Shown here one piece after another: positions 1 through 11,134 of a DNA stretch of 64,000 bases; position 1 is the first letter of the stretch, and each line of letters opens with the position of its first letter. The DNA is from Conchocele bisecta (taxonomy: Eukaryota; Mollusca; Bivalvia; Lucinida; Thyasiridae): assembly GCA_029237695.1 (NCBI GenBank), contig CM055278.1, positions 72,655,188 to 72,719,187 of the forward strand, given 5' to 3'. The notes beneath the pieces were generated by a model, which worked only from the letters and a program-made list of their open reading frames with translations, ran no database searches and was not told the origin of the DNA. The position numbers and the translations under genes are program-made.

Positions 1-669
1 GAACTGGTCAATAACCTCTCCAAACTCACGGCGCTGGACAAACATATCGCGCTAGAAGAAAGAAAACGTGGGGAAGTCCGTGACGATAGAGAATCTACCG
101 ATCGGATCAACAAACTCCTGCGGTCGTTGCGGGACGAAAGAGAGCTCGCTTGGAGGCTGCTTCGACTAAACCGTGAGGCACTTTCCGGCCAATTAAGTCG
201 GAGCCGCGAAACAATCTCGAGGGTTCTGCACGAGGACACGACACTCGGTGAGCGTCTTAGCACTCTGTTCAGAGAGAAGGGCGTCACGATAGTAACCATC
301 ATCGCAGCTTTCAGCATGATTATATCGACCCTAATTATATCTATATCGTCTCTATTTGTAGCTGTCAATGCTGGTGCCGCACCAGCACCCGCACCAGCAC
401 CAGCACCCGTACCAGCACCCGCGCCATCCGGCGGAGCCAAGGAGTGGATAAAAAAACAACTAAAAGCCCTCGCCAGTATCCTGGCTAAATTAGCAGGAAA
501 GTTGACTGCCGCACTGCCTGGTTTGATAGGAGGTCTCCTCTCCTGCTTGTTATCTATATTATCAAAAACGGTCGGATGGCCCGCCGAGAATACCTGGGCT
601 TTAATCGTGGCCATCGCCGGTCTCCTACTATTCTTCGCCAGACAGTTCCTAAAACCAAAGCGTAAATAG
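1..669 (+). CDS. Coiled-coil / transmembrane protein, 3' part, E1 copy (partial at left edge)
   Basis: The frame is open from base 1 to a TAA at 667-669, so the start lies outside the window. It matches the product at 17577-18784. Visible in order: a charged helical stretch (about residues 1-90), a hydrophobic segment (about 95-125), an Ala-Pro repeat linker (residues about 122-141), a basic amphipathic stretch beginning KEWIKKQLKALAS, a Gly/Ala/Leu-rich hydrophobic stretch, and a last hydrophobic helix with a basic tail ending KPKRK. The last helix is missing from the E2 copy. I recognise this type as a recurrent unnamed protein of invertebrate virus-like elements. A membrane-active virion role is inference. 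The 3' end overlaps the convergent gene ending at 649 by about 20 bp. Confidence 0.6.
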   Translation, partial: ELVNNLSKLTALDKHIALEERKRGEVRDDRESTDRINKLLRSLRDERELAWRLLRLNREALSGQLSRSRETISRVLHEDTTLGERLSTLFREKGVTIVTIIAAFSMIISTLIISISSLFVAVNAGAAPAPAPAPAPVPAPAPSGGAKEWIKKQLKALASILAKLAGKLTAALPGLIGGLLSCLLSILSKTVGWPAENTWALIVAIAGLLLFFARQFLKPKRK

Positions 670-1910
670 TCCGATCGCCACGAGGGCGACGACGAGCGCT
701 AATTTCTCCTCCTCGTGTGTTGTGCTTCCAATCTCGATTGGTGTTTCAACATTGTTGATGATTGGATTGGGGGAACTCGATGGTGCATCCAATTTACGAA
801 TTGGGGGTGGGTTACTGGGTTGATTTGTGTTGAGGGAGTGTTATCCATTTTTGTTGTTTTGGGGGTTTTTTATTGGAAATTCGGTTTCCCAATTTTGTGT
901 TTCGGGGGTTTAAAAAATCGGTTCCACTTACAACACTGTTGAACACGATCATGTTGGGGGTGCGCTTGATGATATCCACGTTCACGTTACCGTTGTGGCC
1001 GATTTTTTGATTGGCGGTGGCGATTACGATCTGATTATTGTAACCGTCAACCGGGTCGTCTCGTAGTATCATATTGCTCGGCGCCATATAAAGACCTATT
1101 CCAAATACATAGTCTACTGGAGTGCTGGCATTCTGTAAAACGTCTTGATAATTCTGGATCGCCTTCTCCAGATCAACCCTAGCAGAGATGGCGTCCTCTA
1201 CAAGTGCCAAGAATTGTTTTTGTGCATCAAACGCTGTTTCCGTGCCCAGTATAGAACTGCGAGTTTGCTTCTGTGCGCCAAGGATGGCCCAGACATGTGC
1301 GAATGGAGTCGTTCCGACTGACGATGTGGTCACCGGAGTGATCGTGTCTAAAATCAGTCTGCGTCCAATTCCCGGACTGGCCCCGAATGAGAACGTCGCC
1401 GAGGCCGGTGCTGGTAGGAAATGCTTTCTGTCTCCAGTCCGCGTCTTTTGAAACGTTAAATTCGTTACTCAGTCTTTCAAACGCCATACGGTCGTATGCG
1501 TTGGAAATGGGATCCCAGGCGTCGTCTTAAGGTAGTGTACCTAGTTCTTTCAGAATCCTCCTAATAGTATAATACGCATGAAAGTTGTAAACACTTCGGA
1601 GCATGACATTCTTGGATGTCAGATGGTCTTTATGTGAAACTCCACACCCGGCTGTTGCGCACCATACAGCGAAATTTATTTGGTTCTGCCAAAACTGCAT
1701 CGGTGTGGCTTTCCACCCGTTTACCGCCTCCATCGTATTAATCTTGGGCAACCTATATTGTTCAAAGATGTCGGGGAAGTTGGTGGCAAAGCCACTGTCC
1801 GGTCTAACCGTTACGGTTGGGTATACAAGGTTAACAACGTCTTTTTGCTTGTATTTACCTCCGACCGCGTACTTTGCATTATAATTAAAGCTAAATGCTT
1901 TGGTATCCAT
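649..1910 (-). pseudogene. Large structural-type protein with C-terminal TM tail, E1 copy, broken
   Basis: This is the counterpart of 16091-17580. The ATG is at 1910 on the minus strand, and the first block (1910-1527) starts MDTKAF and contains CATAGCGVSHKDHL. A stop follows, then two more blocks in other frames (1487-1227 and 1333-812). About 290 bp present in E2 between the middle and C-terminal blocks is deleted. The tail ends in a short hydrophobic helix shortly before a stop at 649-651. E1 keeps the Gln codon that has become TAG in E2 (17041). Function is unknown. Its place beside capsid-type genes suggests a virion component, which is inference. Confidence 0.6.
728..804. repeat. Short palindromic repeats (CCAATC/GATTGG family), E1
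   Basis: CCAATCTCGATTGG at 728-741 and CCAATTTACGAATTGG at 789-804 are imperfect palindromes with CCAAT and ATTGG arms. CAACATTGTTG at 748-758 is a related type. They sit in the Thr/Pro-rich linker before the TM tail of the broken gene. Copies at equivalent and different places occur in E2 (17407, 17488, 22042, 22071, 22113, 23241, 23302). Confidence 0.6.
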
Positions 1911-1924
1911 TGAAAGATATTATT
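1911..1924. promoter_or_regulatory. 14-bp divergent start region, E1
   Basis: Only 14 bases separate the ATG at 1910 (minus) from the ATG at 1925 (plus). The sequence is TGAAAGATATTATT. E2 has the same 14-bp spacing at 16077-16090 with an equally AT-rich sequence. Both start codons are kept in both copies, so the spacing is ancestral. Any core promoter must lie within this spacer or inside the coding regions. Confidence 0.5.
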
Positions 1925-2590
1925 ATGTTTGCTACTATCACTAATGTTCAAACAAGGGAGTTGTGAACTTCAAAAATCAATCGACAACTGCTGCGGACAA
2001 CGCCGGGTAGGCCTCAGATCAATCACCTTCACGGTTGGATGGCAGAATGTGGGGAAGAGCGAAGGGTTTTACTATGTGAAGGATGGACCACAATTCGGTG
2101 TAAAGCTGCCTCACGGACTGTGGGGAATAAGACAGCTCAAAGATTTTGTCAACTTAGAGCTTGACGGTATAGTCAACCTCACAGTATCGAATGCTACCGG
2201 GCTCGCAACAATGACCATCAGCACTGATAATATGGTAGTGGTCTCCCCGGGGTTGGGTATTCAACTCGGTTTTAGAGAGACATACTCCTCAAACAAAGGA
2301 GTGTCTACCCCGGGTGAGTCGTCGGTGATAACCCGGCGGACTTCGCCTTCACGAAAACTCTCAGGGTGCACCTGGATCGGGTGAACACATCGTACAACAC
2401 GGTAGACGGCACTCCCAGCACATTACTGAAAACCGTGCAAGCCAGCGACTGTTTCTATGGTGAAACTGTGACCTTAGACTTCCCACACCCCGAGATGAAA
2501 GTTTTGGAATCGGGACATATCCACGAATTTACGGTCTCTATTCTCGATGATCAAGCGAGAAAGTTGAAAAACGATACCCGAATTCGGTAG
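1925..2590 (+). pseudogene. Jelly-roll-like minor structural protein, E1 copy, broken
   Basis: This matches the open gene 15378-16076. It starts MFATITNV at 1925, shifts frame near 1955, stays open to about 2330, then shifts again into 2366-2590. The C-terminal block has the pattern LDRVNTSYN..DGTPSTLL and ends just after ARKLKNDTRI. The protein is beta-rich with almost no long helices. In other elements of this kind such a protein is a single jelly-roll minor capsid candidate; that assignment is inference. At least two frameshifts make it non-functional. Confidence 0.55.
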
Positions 2591-2647
2591 TACTCTGGAA
2601 AATTCTACTTGATTATAGTTGCCCCATATTATTAATAAAATATTATT

Positions 2648-4854
2648 AAGAGTAAATACGGAGCCAAGGTAGTTCTTCGATTGGTGACCAAATTCAAAGA
2701 ATTTGGAACCGGCAGAAGGTGGATTCATCCCGACAGAGGGCGACTTTTTAGCTACTGGAAAAAACAAGGCCTTGATAAATAAAACCATATCGAAGGTCAC
2801 AAACGGGATTCACAGGAGTATATCAGATGTTAGAGTAGAAGTGCTGACGGCGACTGCACAAATTGAGGGAGTCAGAACGGATATAGAGAAAGATCAGGCG
2901 GCTTATGAGGTGTTTGCCCTCCAATGACTCTCTCATCAAGAAACGAACAAACGAACTAGTAAAAAAATAACGAAAATTCGAAAAGAGAGCAGGTCGGATA
3001 TTGAAAAGTCCGAGAAAAACCACCAGGCGCCCTTACGTGAGGTTTATGATACGTTCGCTTAAGGACCTCTCATTAGAGATGCGCACTTACCGAATAGATA
3101 AAAAAATAACCAAATTTTCGAAAAGAGGCCACGTCGGGATTGAGAAAGCCCCGAGAAGACCACCAGGCGGACCTACGGAGGCTTAATGAGGTGTTGCGCT
3201 CAGAGGACTCTCTCATCAGAGAAACGGAACTAAACGAACTAGGTAAAAAAATAACCAAATTTCGAAAAGAGAGCAGGTCGGATATTGATAAAGTCCGAGA
3301 AGACCACCAGGCGGCCCTTACGGAGGGCTTATGATACGTTGCGCTTAAAGGAGGACTCTTCATTAGAGATGCGGCACTTACCGAACTAGATAAAAAAATA
3401 ACCAAATTTCGAAAAGAGGCCACGTCGGGTATTGAGAAAGCCCGAGAAGACCACCAGGCGGACCTTACGGAGGCTTATGAGGTGTTGCGCTCAGAGGACT
3501 CTCTCGTCAGAGAAGCGGCGGTTGTCGAACTAGATAAAACAATAACCAAACCAAATTTCGAAAAGAGACCCGGTCGGGTATGATAAAGTCCGAGAAGAGA
3601 CCACCAGTCGAACCTTGCGGAGGCCCTTGCGGAGACTTATGATGCGTTGCGCTTAGAGGACTCTCTCAACAGAGAAGCTACATTTACTGAATTAGACGGG
3701 AAAATAGCCGAATTTCTGAAAGAGACCAGGTCGGGGGTTGATGGGGGTCGAGAAGACCACAAGGAGGCCATTGCGGAGGCTTATGGGGCGTTGCGCTCAG
3801 AGGACTCTCTCAACAGAGAAGCGGCACTTACCGAACTAGGCGAAAAAATAACCAAATTTCTAAAAGAGGCCCGGTTGGGGGTTGAGGGGGTCCGAACGGG
3901 TATTGAGAAACCTCGAGAAGACCACCAGCGGACCTTACGGAGGATTAAAGGTTTGCCTCAGAGGACTCTCTCATCAGAGAAGCGGCGGTTGGTGAACTAG
4001 ACGGAAAAAAAAATAAAAACGCCGAATTTCAAAAAGAGGCCCGGTCGGGTGTTGAGAAAGCCCGAGAAGACCAGGAGGAGGCACAGCTTAACAAAAACCA
4101 AGCCCAGCCCTTGCGAAGGCTTATGAGGTGTTTGCGCTCAGAGGACTCTCTCATCAGAGAAGCGGCTGTTGCTGAACAAGACGGGAAAATAACCGAATTT
4201 CAAAAAGAGGCCCGGTCAGGTGTTGAGAAAGCCCTAGAAGGTCACCAGGCGACCATTACGGAGGCGTATGATGCGTTGCGCTTAGAGGACTCTCTCAGCA
4301 GAGAAGCGGCACTTACCGAACTAGATGAAAAGATAACTGAAGTTTCCGATAAACTGAAACATGATCGTATAGCCGCGACCAAAGCTCTTGATGAGGCCTC
4401 TTATAAGATTCGTACTGAGGCATATAACGCAAACAGTGCGCTTGCCGGAATAGTGCGAACAATGAAAACGCCAAAACGTGTCATAACAGTTTGGGCTGAG
4501 AAGCGGGGTCCATTGGTTGAGGGGCACTATGAATATTCGTTCGGTGCCAAAGCGAGTAATAAATGTGGGGGATACACTATGACAGCTGCAGGTGAAGTTA
4601 TCCAAATGGCGGTCTGCTCGGTTAATGTTAGTGGTAAACCTGTGGGCGCGGTCGCGATAAATATTGTAGTAGATGGGGAAGAATGGGGAGTTGGAGTCAC
4701 TAAAATCTCTGGAGATAGTTCGACGGTGGTTTCGTTCTCCGGTTATGATCGAATTAGACTTTCCAAAGGTAGTGTTATTAACTTTGTTACGAAAATCGGT
4801 GACCCAGAGAGTTCTTCCACTATTGTCTCATTGTTAATTGAACTTATTTTGTAA
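2648..4854 (+). pseudogene. Coiled-coil repeat fibre with beta-type head, E1 copy, broken
   Basis: By alignment to E2 (15313-13805) the start codon position here is AAG (2648-2650), so the start is lost. About ten degenerate repeats of 40-55 residues follow, each with a core like SLIREAALTELDGKITEF and a DHQAA...EAY segment; most are in shifting frames. The last 247 codons (4111-4854) are open. They end in a head domain that begins near VITVWAEKRGPL and runs to a hydrophobic beta tail ending LLIELIL. Repeated heptad-like rods ending in a beta head resemble viral attachment fibres, which is inference from architecture. E1 has more repeat units than E2 (about ten against about seven). Confidence 0.6.
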
Positions 4855-4874
4855 ATACTAATATATTGAATATC

Positions 4875-5502
4875 ATGAACGAATCAACGCTTCCAATTGT
4901 CAATACCACTCCATCAACACTGTGTACAATTAACGAAAGAAGTTCAGATTTTAGGTTGAATAATATCGTCGCTATGCAGGATATTTTAGTTAGAGAATAT
5001 ACAAATAGAAAAAGAAACGCTAAAAAATATAGACGCGCGGTGAACATGGCTGAAGCATCTAGCACGGCTCTAGCGAGTGTTTCTGTGTTGTGTGTGGCGG
5101 GGACAGCTGCAACTATATCCACCATTATAACGGTTCCTGTAGCGGGGATTTTAGTGCGGTGTCGGCCGTTTCTGGGTTGTTGTGTATGGTAATTAGGGCG
5201 TCGGGTGGAAAACTCGAGAAAAAATGTAGAAAAACATGATAGAATATCTGTTCTCGCCAGGTCGAAGAAAAAATACCATCGACGTTATGGTGTCCAAAGC
5301 GTTGGCCGATAAGAAAATATCAAATTTAGAGTTTGAATCCAGTGGTGGAAGAAATGGGAGATATGAACAATTAAAAAATGATATAAGAATCAAGGCGCAC
5401 GCCACCATGCCAAAATTGAGTGTACTGATTGGGATAAATTTAGGGAAAAGCTTGGAGATAAAGTCGGAAGAAATGTTACAGCACCATTGTGATATTTTAT
5501 AA
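4875..5502 (+). pseudogene. Two-TM hypothetical protein, E1 copy, frameshifted
   Basis: The ATG at 4875 starts MNESTLPIVN. The first frame runs through a basic helical stretch (TNRKRNAKKYRR) and an Ala/Thr/Val-rich hydrophobic region, then stops at 5192. The second half continues in another frame from about 5236 to 5502 and contains SKALADKKISNLEFE. The E2 copy (13793-13145) is similarly built. I recognise the N-terminal Lys/Arg helix, two hydrophobic segments and SxxISNxEFE region as a common unnamed protein of invertebrate Polinton-like elements; its role is not known. It follows the fibre gene by about 20 bp on the same strand. Confidence 0.55.
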
Positions 5503-5624
5503 AATAATTAATTTTATAATTAATTTAAAGAAAATTATAAAATTAATTATATTGCTGCAGTAAACAATTTATTAATTAATTTTAGGAAAATTATTAACAA
5601 TTTAAAAAGAAAAAAAAGAAAAAA
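5503..5624. promoter_or_regulatory. AT-rich intergenic block with TTAATTTT...AAAATT repeats
   Basis: Several copies of an AATTAATTTT / AAAATTA motif lie here (near 5513, 5545 and 5575). They resemble the TTAATTTTAAGAAAATT motif that precedes genes in E2 (20145, 20791, 21125). A regulatory or replication role is inference. Confidence 0.35.
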
Positions 5625-5700
5625 AGTTTTAGGTTCCACCGAGGCTCGAACCCGCGCCAGAAAAACCCTTCTGGGTCCACCCCGCTAAGCCTTCGCTTAA
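5625..5700 (-). ncRNA. Pol III-type unit with A-box-like and B-box motifs, E1
   Basis: Read on the minus strand there is TAGCGGGGTGG, close to a tRNA A box, then CCAGAA/TTCTGG arms of a hairpin, then GGTTCGAGCC, a full match to the B-box consensus. T-runs that could terminate Pol III follow. The T-arm folds with four of five pairs. No acceptor stem can be formed, so it is not an ordinary tRNA gene. The B box, the following GGACC/GGAACC and the T-run are also present in E2 at 13083-13133, so the unit belongs to the element. Confidence 0.4.
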
Positions 5701-6320
5701 ATTTCTTCTATTTTTTTTTATTTTTTCTGCTTAGCGAGGTGTGTTACACTCACATCTCTTACACCCCATCATTGGACCGATGCCGCGGACCCCACCTCAT
5801 CATCCGCTATAATGTGCAGAGCGGCCAGACTGAAGTACATGTGGCGAAACTTATCTCACTGTTGAGATATTAATGCCGGCGTCCCGCACCCAACTGTGTT
5901 TATTTCTCGTATATAAACTTAATTTTGCTGGTGAAATAAAAAAAATTGTTAATTATTATTAATTAATTATTTTATTATATTAATTAATATGTTTTCTATA
6001 TAATAGGGGGTGTTCAGCTTTAAATTATAAATAATTTTATTAATATTAATTAAATAACGAACCATCCCGGAAATTCGTGAACTATATAACCCTCACTAAG
6101 TGTTTATAAACTGTGTACACCACCTGTGTAAATCGATAGCCCGTTTACATACCATCGATAAGGGTATAAATAGCCTCGTGTGTAATATATATTACAGTGT
6201 GTTTATTTTCCATCCCGGAAGACGTAATCGTGTAAACCTCTCTATAAATGGACACTTAATATACGTGTAAGGTGGGACACCTAATTTACATGTTCATAAC
6301 ATTGTCGTCTGGTTGGTGTT
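5701..6320. other. Non-coding E1 segment absent from E2
   Basis: No convincing ORF is seen. E2 jumps directly from the sequence matching 6318 to the B box, so it lacks these roughly 620 bases. The block holds a perfect 7-bp hairpin TATCTCACTGTTGAGATA (5852-5869), a GTATAAATAG TATA-like site (near 6163) and two ATCCCGGAA words (near 6065 and 6214). It could be the body of a Pol III or regulatory RNA, but nothing proves it. Confidence 0.35.
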
Positions 6321-6324
6321 GTGA

Positions 6325-6673
6325 TTACAACATAAATCTATAAGTGATATCGTAGAAATGTACGTTCGTAAACGAATCGTTGGGTTTTAATAGTTTTATA
6401 TAATATGCCTTAGTTTCATATCCGATACGCATTATCTGTCTTAATGTTCGTATTTGCCTCTTGTATAGTTGACATAATTGCCGGTATAATATTGTAAATG
6501 CAACGTTTTTATCGGTGTGTAATAAATTACGCTGGTATTTCATGTATTCGATATCGCCTAGTGTTCTCATTTTATAGAATTTATATATAGGATTATAACC
6601 CCCGTATTCTTCGTAAAACTTCTTCAACACAGCCATTAAAAAAACTTCAATTCCAATTGTATTGTATTATCCA
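6325..6673 (-). pseudogene. 124-aa-type hypothetical protein, E1 copy, broken
   Basis: This is the counterpart of the open gene 12688-13062. The ATG is at 6673 on the minus strand, and a frameshift in a T-run near 6647 disrupts the first dozen codons. The rest (6636-6325) is open and shares YEEYGGYNPIYKFYK and RQIRTLRQIMRIGYETK with the E2 protein. The last dozen codons of E2 are lost by a short deletion. It is basic, tyrosine-rich and probably all-helical. I do not recognise a family. Confidence 0.55.
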
Positions 6674-6811
6674 TTTTCTCTAATAATATTGGTACTTGTT
6701 TTTTCTGTTCAATTTTCTAATTTTTATAAAATAAAATTAGTTTGATAATGTTTTTTACAGTGTTTTAATGCTGTAGAAACACCGTGACTTATTAGATCGA
6801 TTTCTATCTTT

Positions 6812-7154
6812 CTAACTGACTTCGATTTGAATTATTACTAAACGATAATACTTGCGAGCACGTAATCCCTTGTTAACCATTCGATGAGTAGCCTGGAGTG
6901 CCATCCGCCATGGTGGGGACATAGCAATGACTCGGGCTTTGGTCCCTACCCCACAATGCCGACATGGGCGAGGTGAAACGGAACCTCTTCGCATCCATGC
7001 ACGGTGATGTTTGCATATTCGTAAATACCGGTGCGATGACACCTCTCGTGCTACCTGTCTTCAACCACGCACACTTAACTAGAACCATTATGTTGTATAT
7101 ATATACTGAGTATAACATAGGGATTTTTATCTCTAATAGGGTGTATCTTCTCAT
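6812..7154 (-). pseudogene. Zinc-ribbon protein, E1 copy, frameshifted
   Basis: This matches 12149-12559. The first frame (7154) starts MRRYTLLEIK and reads to about CAWLKTG, then the coding frame shifts to the one containing CKHHRAWMRRGSVSPRPCRHCG. The second CxxC of the zinc ribbon is destroyed by a further shift. It sits next to the terminal hairpin, as in E2. Confidence 0.55.
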
Positions 7155-7178
7155 GTCATAAATATATGGTCTCGCGGT

Positions 7179-7284
7179 AGTAGTATATAAGAGTCACAAA
7201 TGATACCATCATGCTGTGGAAGGTGCCGCGCGTAGCTGGTACCTTCCAGAGGTGATGGTATCATTGTGACTCTTATATACTACT
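7179..7284. repeat. Terminal hairpin of E1
   Basis: A 106-bp near-perfect inverted repeat starts AGTAGTATATAAGAGTCA and ends with its complement. A 32-bp outer stem carries one extra A on the element-side arm. An inner stem (TGGAAGGTGCC with GGTACCTTCCA) follows, with a GCGCGTAGCT tip. It aligns base for base, in inverse orientation, with 12015-12121, with compensating changes in the stems. It abuts CTCGCGG of the element; about 65 bp present at this junction in E2 is deleted, apparently between AC dinucleotides. Confidence 0.8.
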
Positions 7285-7559
7285 GGGGCTCCGTACGATA
7301 TAGTGCAACTTATTGCCTATAAAGCGGAAAACTTGCAACCAGCGAAGCGCAAGCGTTGTACTTGCTTGTTACCTGTCCTAAGGTTACCTGTGCGTTATCG
7401 ATTGATGTTCTGCCGCTACGACTCATCGTTAAATATAGATGTATCGTCACTCATTGTCGCGCCTGCTTTAGCAGAGGCGCGACTATAGTCGGTGCTTTTT
7501 CCGTCGTCGTCGTCTGCGTCGTCGTCGTCCGCGTCGTCGTCCGGTTTTTTTGTAAGGCA

Positions 7560-8425
7560 AATGCGTTAAATTTATTGTTTTTTTCACAATATCTCCTTAA
7601 CCCCTTGCCAGTCTTTGATAATATTTCGAATCAGTGTTTGTCTATGGATGATGCTTCACTACGCACACCCCCATATCCAAATTCTCAAGGCCAAGGTCAT
7701 TTATTTACTTGTAATGTTCACCGGTTTTGTAACAGAAATGCGTTAACGTTTCTTGTTTTCACAATATCTCATTAACCCCTTGCTAGACTTTGATAATATT
7801 TCACATCAATGTTTGTCTAGGGATGATGCTTCATCACGCACACCCCCACATCCAAATTATCAAGGTCAATGTCATTTATTTACTTGTAATGTTCACCGGT
7901 TTTGTAACAGAAATGCGTTAACGTTATTCTTTTTTCACAATATCTCATTAACCCCTTGCCAGACTTTGATAATATTTCGAATTAATGTTTGTCTAGGGAT
8001 GATGCTTCATTGCGGACACCCCCACATCCAAATTCTCAAGCTCAAGGTCATTTATTTACTAGTAATGTTCACCGGTTTTGTAACAGAAATGCGGTAAACT
8101 TATTGTTTTTTCACAATATCTCTTTAACTTAAAGCCAAACTTTGATAATTTGATAATCACATCAATGTTTGTCTAGGGATGATGCGTAATGAACATCCAA
8201 ATTCTCATGGTCAAAGTCTTTTATTGACTTGTAATTTTCACCGGCTTTGTAACAGAAATACGTTAAAGTTATTGTTTTTTCACAATATCTCTTTAATCCC
8301 TTGCCACACTTTGATAATATTTCACATCAATATTTTTCTAGGGATGATGCTTCATTACACAGACCCCCACATCCAAATTCTCAAGGTCAAGGTCATTTAT
8401 TTACTTAATGCAATGTTCACGGTCA
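7560..8425. repeat. About 174-bp tandem satellite, five copies
   Basis: The phrase TTTTTTCACAATATCTC recurs near 7578, 7751, 7926, 8102 and 8271, giving a period of about 170-176 bp. Units also share TTTGATAATATTTC, GGGATGATGCTTCA and TGTTCACCGGTTTTGTAACAG. Small ORFs across the array are by-products of the repeat. Confidence 0.85.
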
Positions 8426-8624
8426 AATGCCTCGGCAGGCGCGACACCGCTTCCGTGGCGGAATTCTTGTTTTAAGTAGTTGATACTTAGCGCTCTATAT
8501 AGAAACAAAGTACGTTGTGAGCGTCCTCTGGCTATCAACTGAGCAGACATACGTATTATGATGGAATTGCCATATTGCCATCCCGCATGGCACTTGGATT
8601 TTGTATTAATTCCTTCCTACGAAA

Positions 8625-8715
8625 TAACAATTCGTTCCCTCAACTTAACAATTCGTTCCCTCGAATTATCAATTCGTTTCCACGAATTAACAATTCGTTC
8701 CCACGAAATGACGAT
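8625..8715. repeat. Short tandem array of AATTCGTTCCCTCG units
   Basis: About six copies of a 14-22 bp unit like CAATTCGTTCCCTCGAATTA. They resemble the CGTTCCCACGA cores of the palindromic minisatellites at 49330, 56340 and 62595. Confidence 0.6.
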
Positions 8716-9027
8716 TCGTTCCCTCAATTTAATATTTATCATATTAAATCAGCACAAGTGGTAGGCTATATGCATTGCACAAGCACAGCATCATGTATTG
8801 AAAATGCAACATGAGTCTTGTAGAGGTTTGATTTACATATTCATGACACATGTGTAGTATGTGTTTTAATACACTGTGTTATTACACTGCGAAAACACAT
8901 TTGATACAAATAAACGTTTTACACATACATTTGCATGCACATTCTGTTCTTTAATTCTTAAATATAAATATGATAGTGATTGACAGCATTCAGCGACATG
9001 CCACGATACCTGATAAATGTTTTACAT

Positions 9028-9252
9028 GTGGCTGTGACTGGAGGAATTGGGCTTATGGATTTTGCGGCCAGTGTAGCTCTTGATCAAATATCACACCGAG
9101 TTTCCCGTAGCCTGTATTGCTTGTTGCAATCATGACGTGTGTTTCATTGATGAAATGGCGAACAGTGTAGATTCAGATCAGACTGTGCGAGTCTGATCTG
9201 AATCTACGGTCGCAAATCCCATAAGCCCAATTTCCCCCAGTAACAACCACAA
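9028..9252. repeat. MITE-like foldback, family M1
   Basis: The ends form a roughly 40-bp inverted repeat: GGAATTGGGCTTATGGAT on the left and the complement of the GGAAATTGGGCTTATGGG type on the right. The centre holds AGATCAGACT/AGTCTGATCT arms. The same family recurs at 61483-61715, with fragments near 11500-11585, 34290-34360 and 63600-63690. Confidence 0.7.
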
Positions 9253-9537
9253 ATCATAAATCCCTATTTCAACGGTAAACCGTTTCTATACATGCATATC
9301 GACCTGAATGCGTCACTGTATATGCCGTATATGTAAGCATGTTACATGTGATATGGCTTCTGTCCATGTGACTACACACTATGATATATGACACATGGGC
9401 TGGAAACATGATTATGTTTGTAAGGCAGGGTAGATGACATAACAAGGTGTAACACGGTCCGGACGTTTATTGTTTGCATAGTGCATTGTGCGTTACCGGT
9501 ATGACGTGTTTAATTTATTGCCGTTTTAGTCACCAGT

Positions 9538-9776
9538 GGCCCGTTTCACTAAACTTCCTATGACTAAAATGTTCGTACGTGCAAAATTATGATAGTCTGT
9601 AAATTTCACATTAACACTGTTTTCTTGTAAATCATTGTTGGATTTAAATTTATTGAGCATAGGCTGCATATGCAGCCTATGCTCAATAAATGTAAATCCA
9701 TCAATTCAAATTTGCAGACGATTCTAAATTTGCGCTTACGAACATATTAGTCGTAAGAAGTTTAGTGAAACGGCCC
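9538..9776. repeat. MITE-like foldback, family M2 (GGCCCGTTTCACTAAACTTC ends)
   Basis: The left end GGCCCGTTTCACTAAACTTC is complemented by GAAGTTTAGTGAAACGG on the right. The centre is a perfect palindrome around GAGCATAGGCTGCATATGCA (about 9655-9690). No coding capacity. A partial relative lies at 11135-11292. Confidence 0.75.
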
Positions 9777-11134
9777 CCTGGATACTTGGGACGAGATGTA
9801 CAAATAACCCGATTGGTTGAACACATACTTGTATGTGTAACACTAAAGTTTTAATTATATATTATAAACTTATCGCAATGTGCAAATTACGAAATACGTG
9901 TTTGGATGTCAGTGTTTAAAAACGTCAAAGACAAAAGACGGAGCGAGTTGATGGAATAAATGGATAGTTACTCAAAGTAAGTTCTCATTTTTTGTACAAT
10001 TAATTGTCACTACAGGGATCCTCTATATTATCGGACAAAAATGGCAGTTTTGTTTATGATATTTTTCTTAAAATAGCAGCTACGGGCATAAAATTTTCAC
10101 AGAACAATCGTCGGTTCTTGCTTTGTCAAGGCATGCAAACTATTGAGCAAACGGTGCCATCTTTCTCACTTAAAATTGGGTCAGATCATCAGTCGTAAGA
10201 TTGCCCCAAAATTAACATCGACATTATAACCGTCTTATAACTTGTATTCTCACCTTAAAATCATAATGTTATCGCCTGAAAAACAGTATCAACAGCATTG
10301 TGAAGTTTTGCAGAAAAAACAATCACCATTCGCTTCTTAGAAAACATAGTATGTATATAATGTATTGTATTTATAGAACAACTCTGCAATGACGTAATGG
10401 GCGCACTCGATTAACCTCGTCATAATTTGGTAGAAAAATCTGCGGTAATGAGGCCCATAAAGGAAATTCTGATCGTTTCGTACACTGGTGTTTTCGCACC
10501 TGTCGATTTTACCCACGAATTAATATGGGTGCGAAATGGTGTGCAATGGCTTGGGTCCGAAATGGCTTGGGGCGATTTGGCCTTGAAACATTTATTATTT
10601 GTTTTTGGATAAGTAGCTTTTCGTTCTTTTTCTATCATGATACAATTTCGCATTCCTTCTTATCTGCTCTGTATTGTACATTGTGTACCAGTCTGAAAAT
10701 GATATTGGAGGAATGCATCGCATCGTCTGCATACTTCACACACAGAGTATTGAAAAACTCTATAGGGGCCTCAAATTATGCGCATGCGCAGTGAGCGATA
10801 CAAGCCCCCCCCCCCCCTCCCCCCCCCACCCCGCGCGACGTTTGACGTTGTAAACAACTTGTGGACATAGTTGGGGGGAATGTTTTCAGCAAATTTTACT
10901 AAAATGTTTACCTTGGCGATATATTATTCACACTCGCATGGAAACAGCAAGCACCTGAGTGACTTAGATGTGTTCTTTGCAAAATCTGATCAAATGAATG
11001 CGTTTAATTAACAGCTATTTTCATTTTTCCGATAAATTGATTGCCGGATAATTGGTATTACCCCTGTAGTGTCGCATTGTCGATGCTAATTGTGAAAATC
11101 AGAGTATTTGCCTGTGAAACGAGTAAATTGCAAT
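9777..11134. other. Host DNA without recognisable features
   Basis: Nothing supportable apart from a C-rich low-complexity run at 10806-10829. Confidence 0.5.

Larger units (their letters stand above)
1..7284 (-). mobile_element. Fossil Polinton/Maverick-like element E1 (partial, enters from left edge)
   Basis: Seven gene-sized blocks here match, in the same order but inverted, the blocks at 12015-18784. They are the coiled-coil/TM protein, the large structural-type protein, the jelly-roll-like protein, the fibre, the two-TM protein, the 124-aa-type protein and the zinc-ribbon protein, followed by the terminal hairpin at 7179-7284. The capsid, ATPase, integrase and polymerase blocks would lie left of base 1. 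Nearly every gene in this copy has frameshifts, deletions or a lost start, so it is an old inactive copy. Strand is given as the orientation that runs inward from the hairpin. The family name rests on E2, which holds the diagnostic genes. Confidence 0.75.

Noticed and set aside
5625..5700. A complete tRNA gene
   Set aside because: T-arm and A-box-like word are present but no acceptor stem pairs and the anticodon stem does not fit.
7303..8475. Several ORFs of 60-140 codons
   Set aside because: They run through a 174-bp satellite and repeat the same residues.
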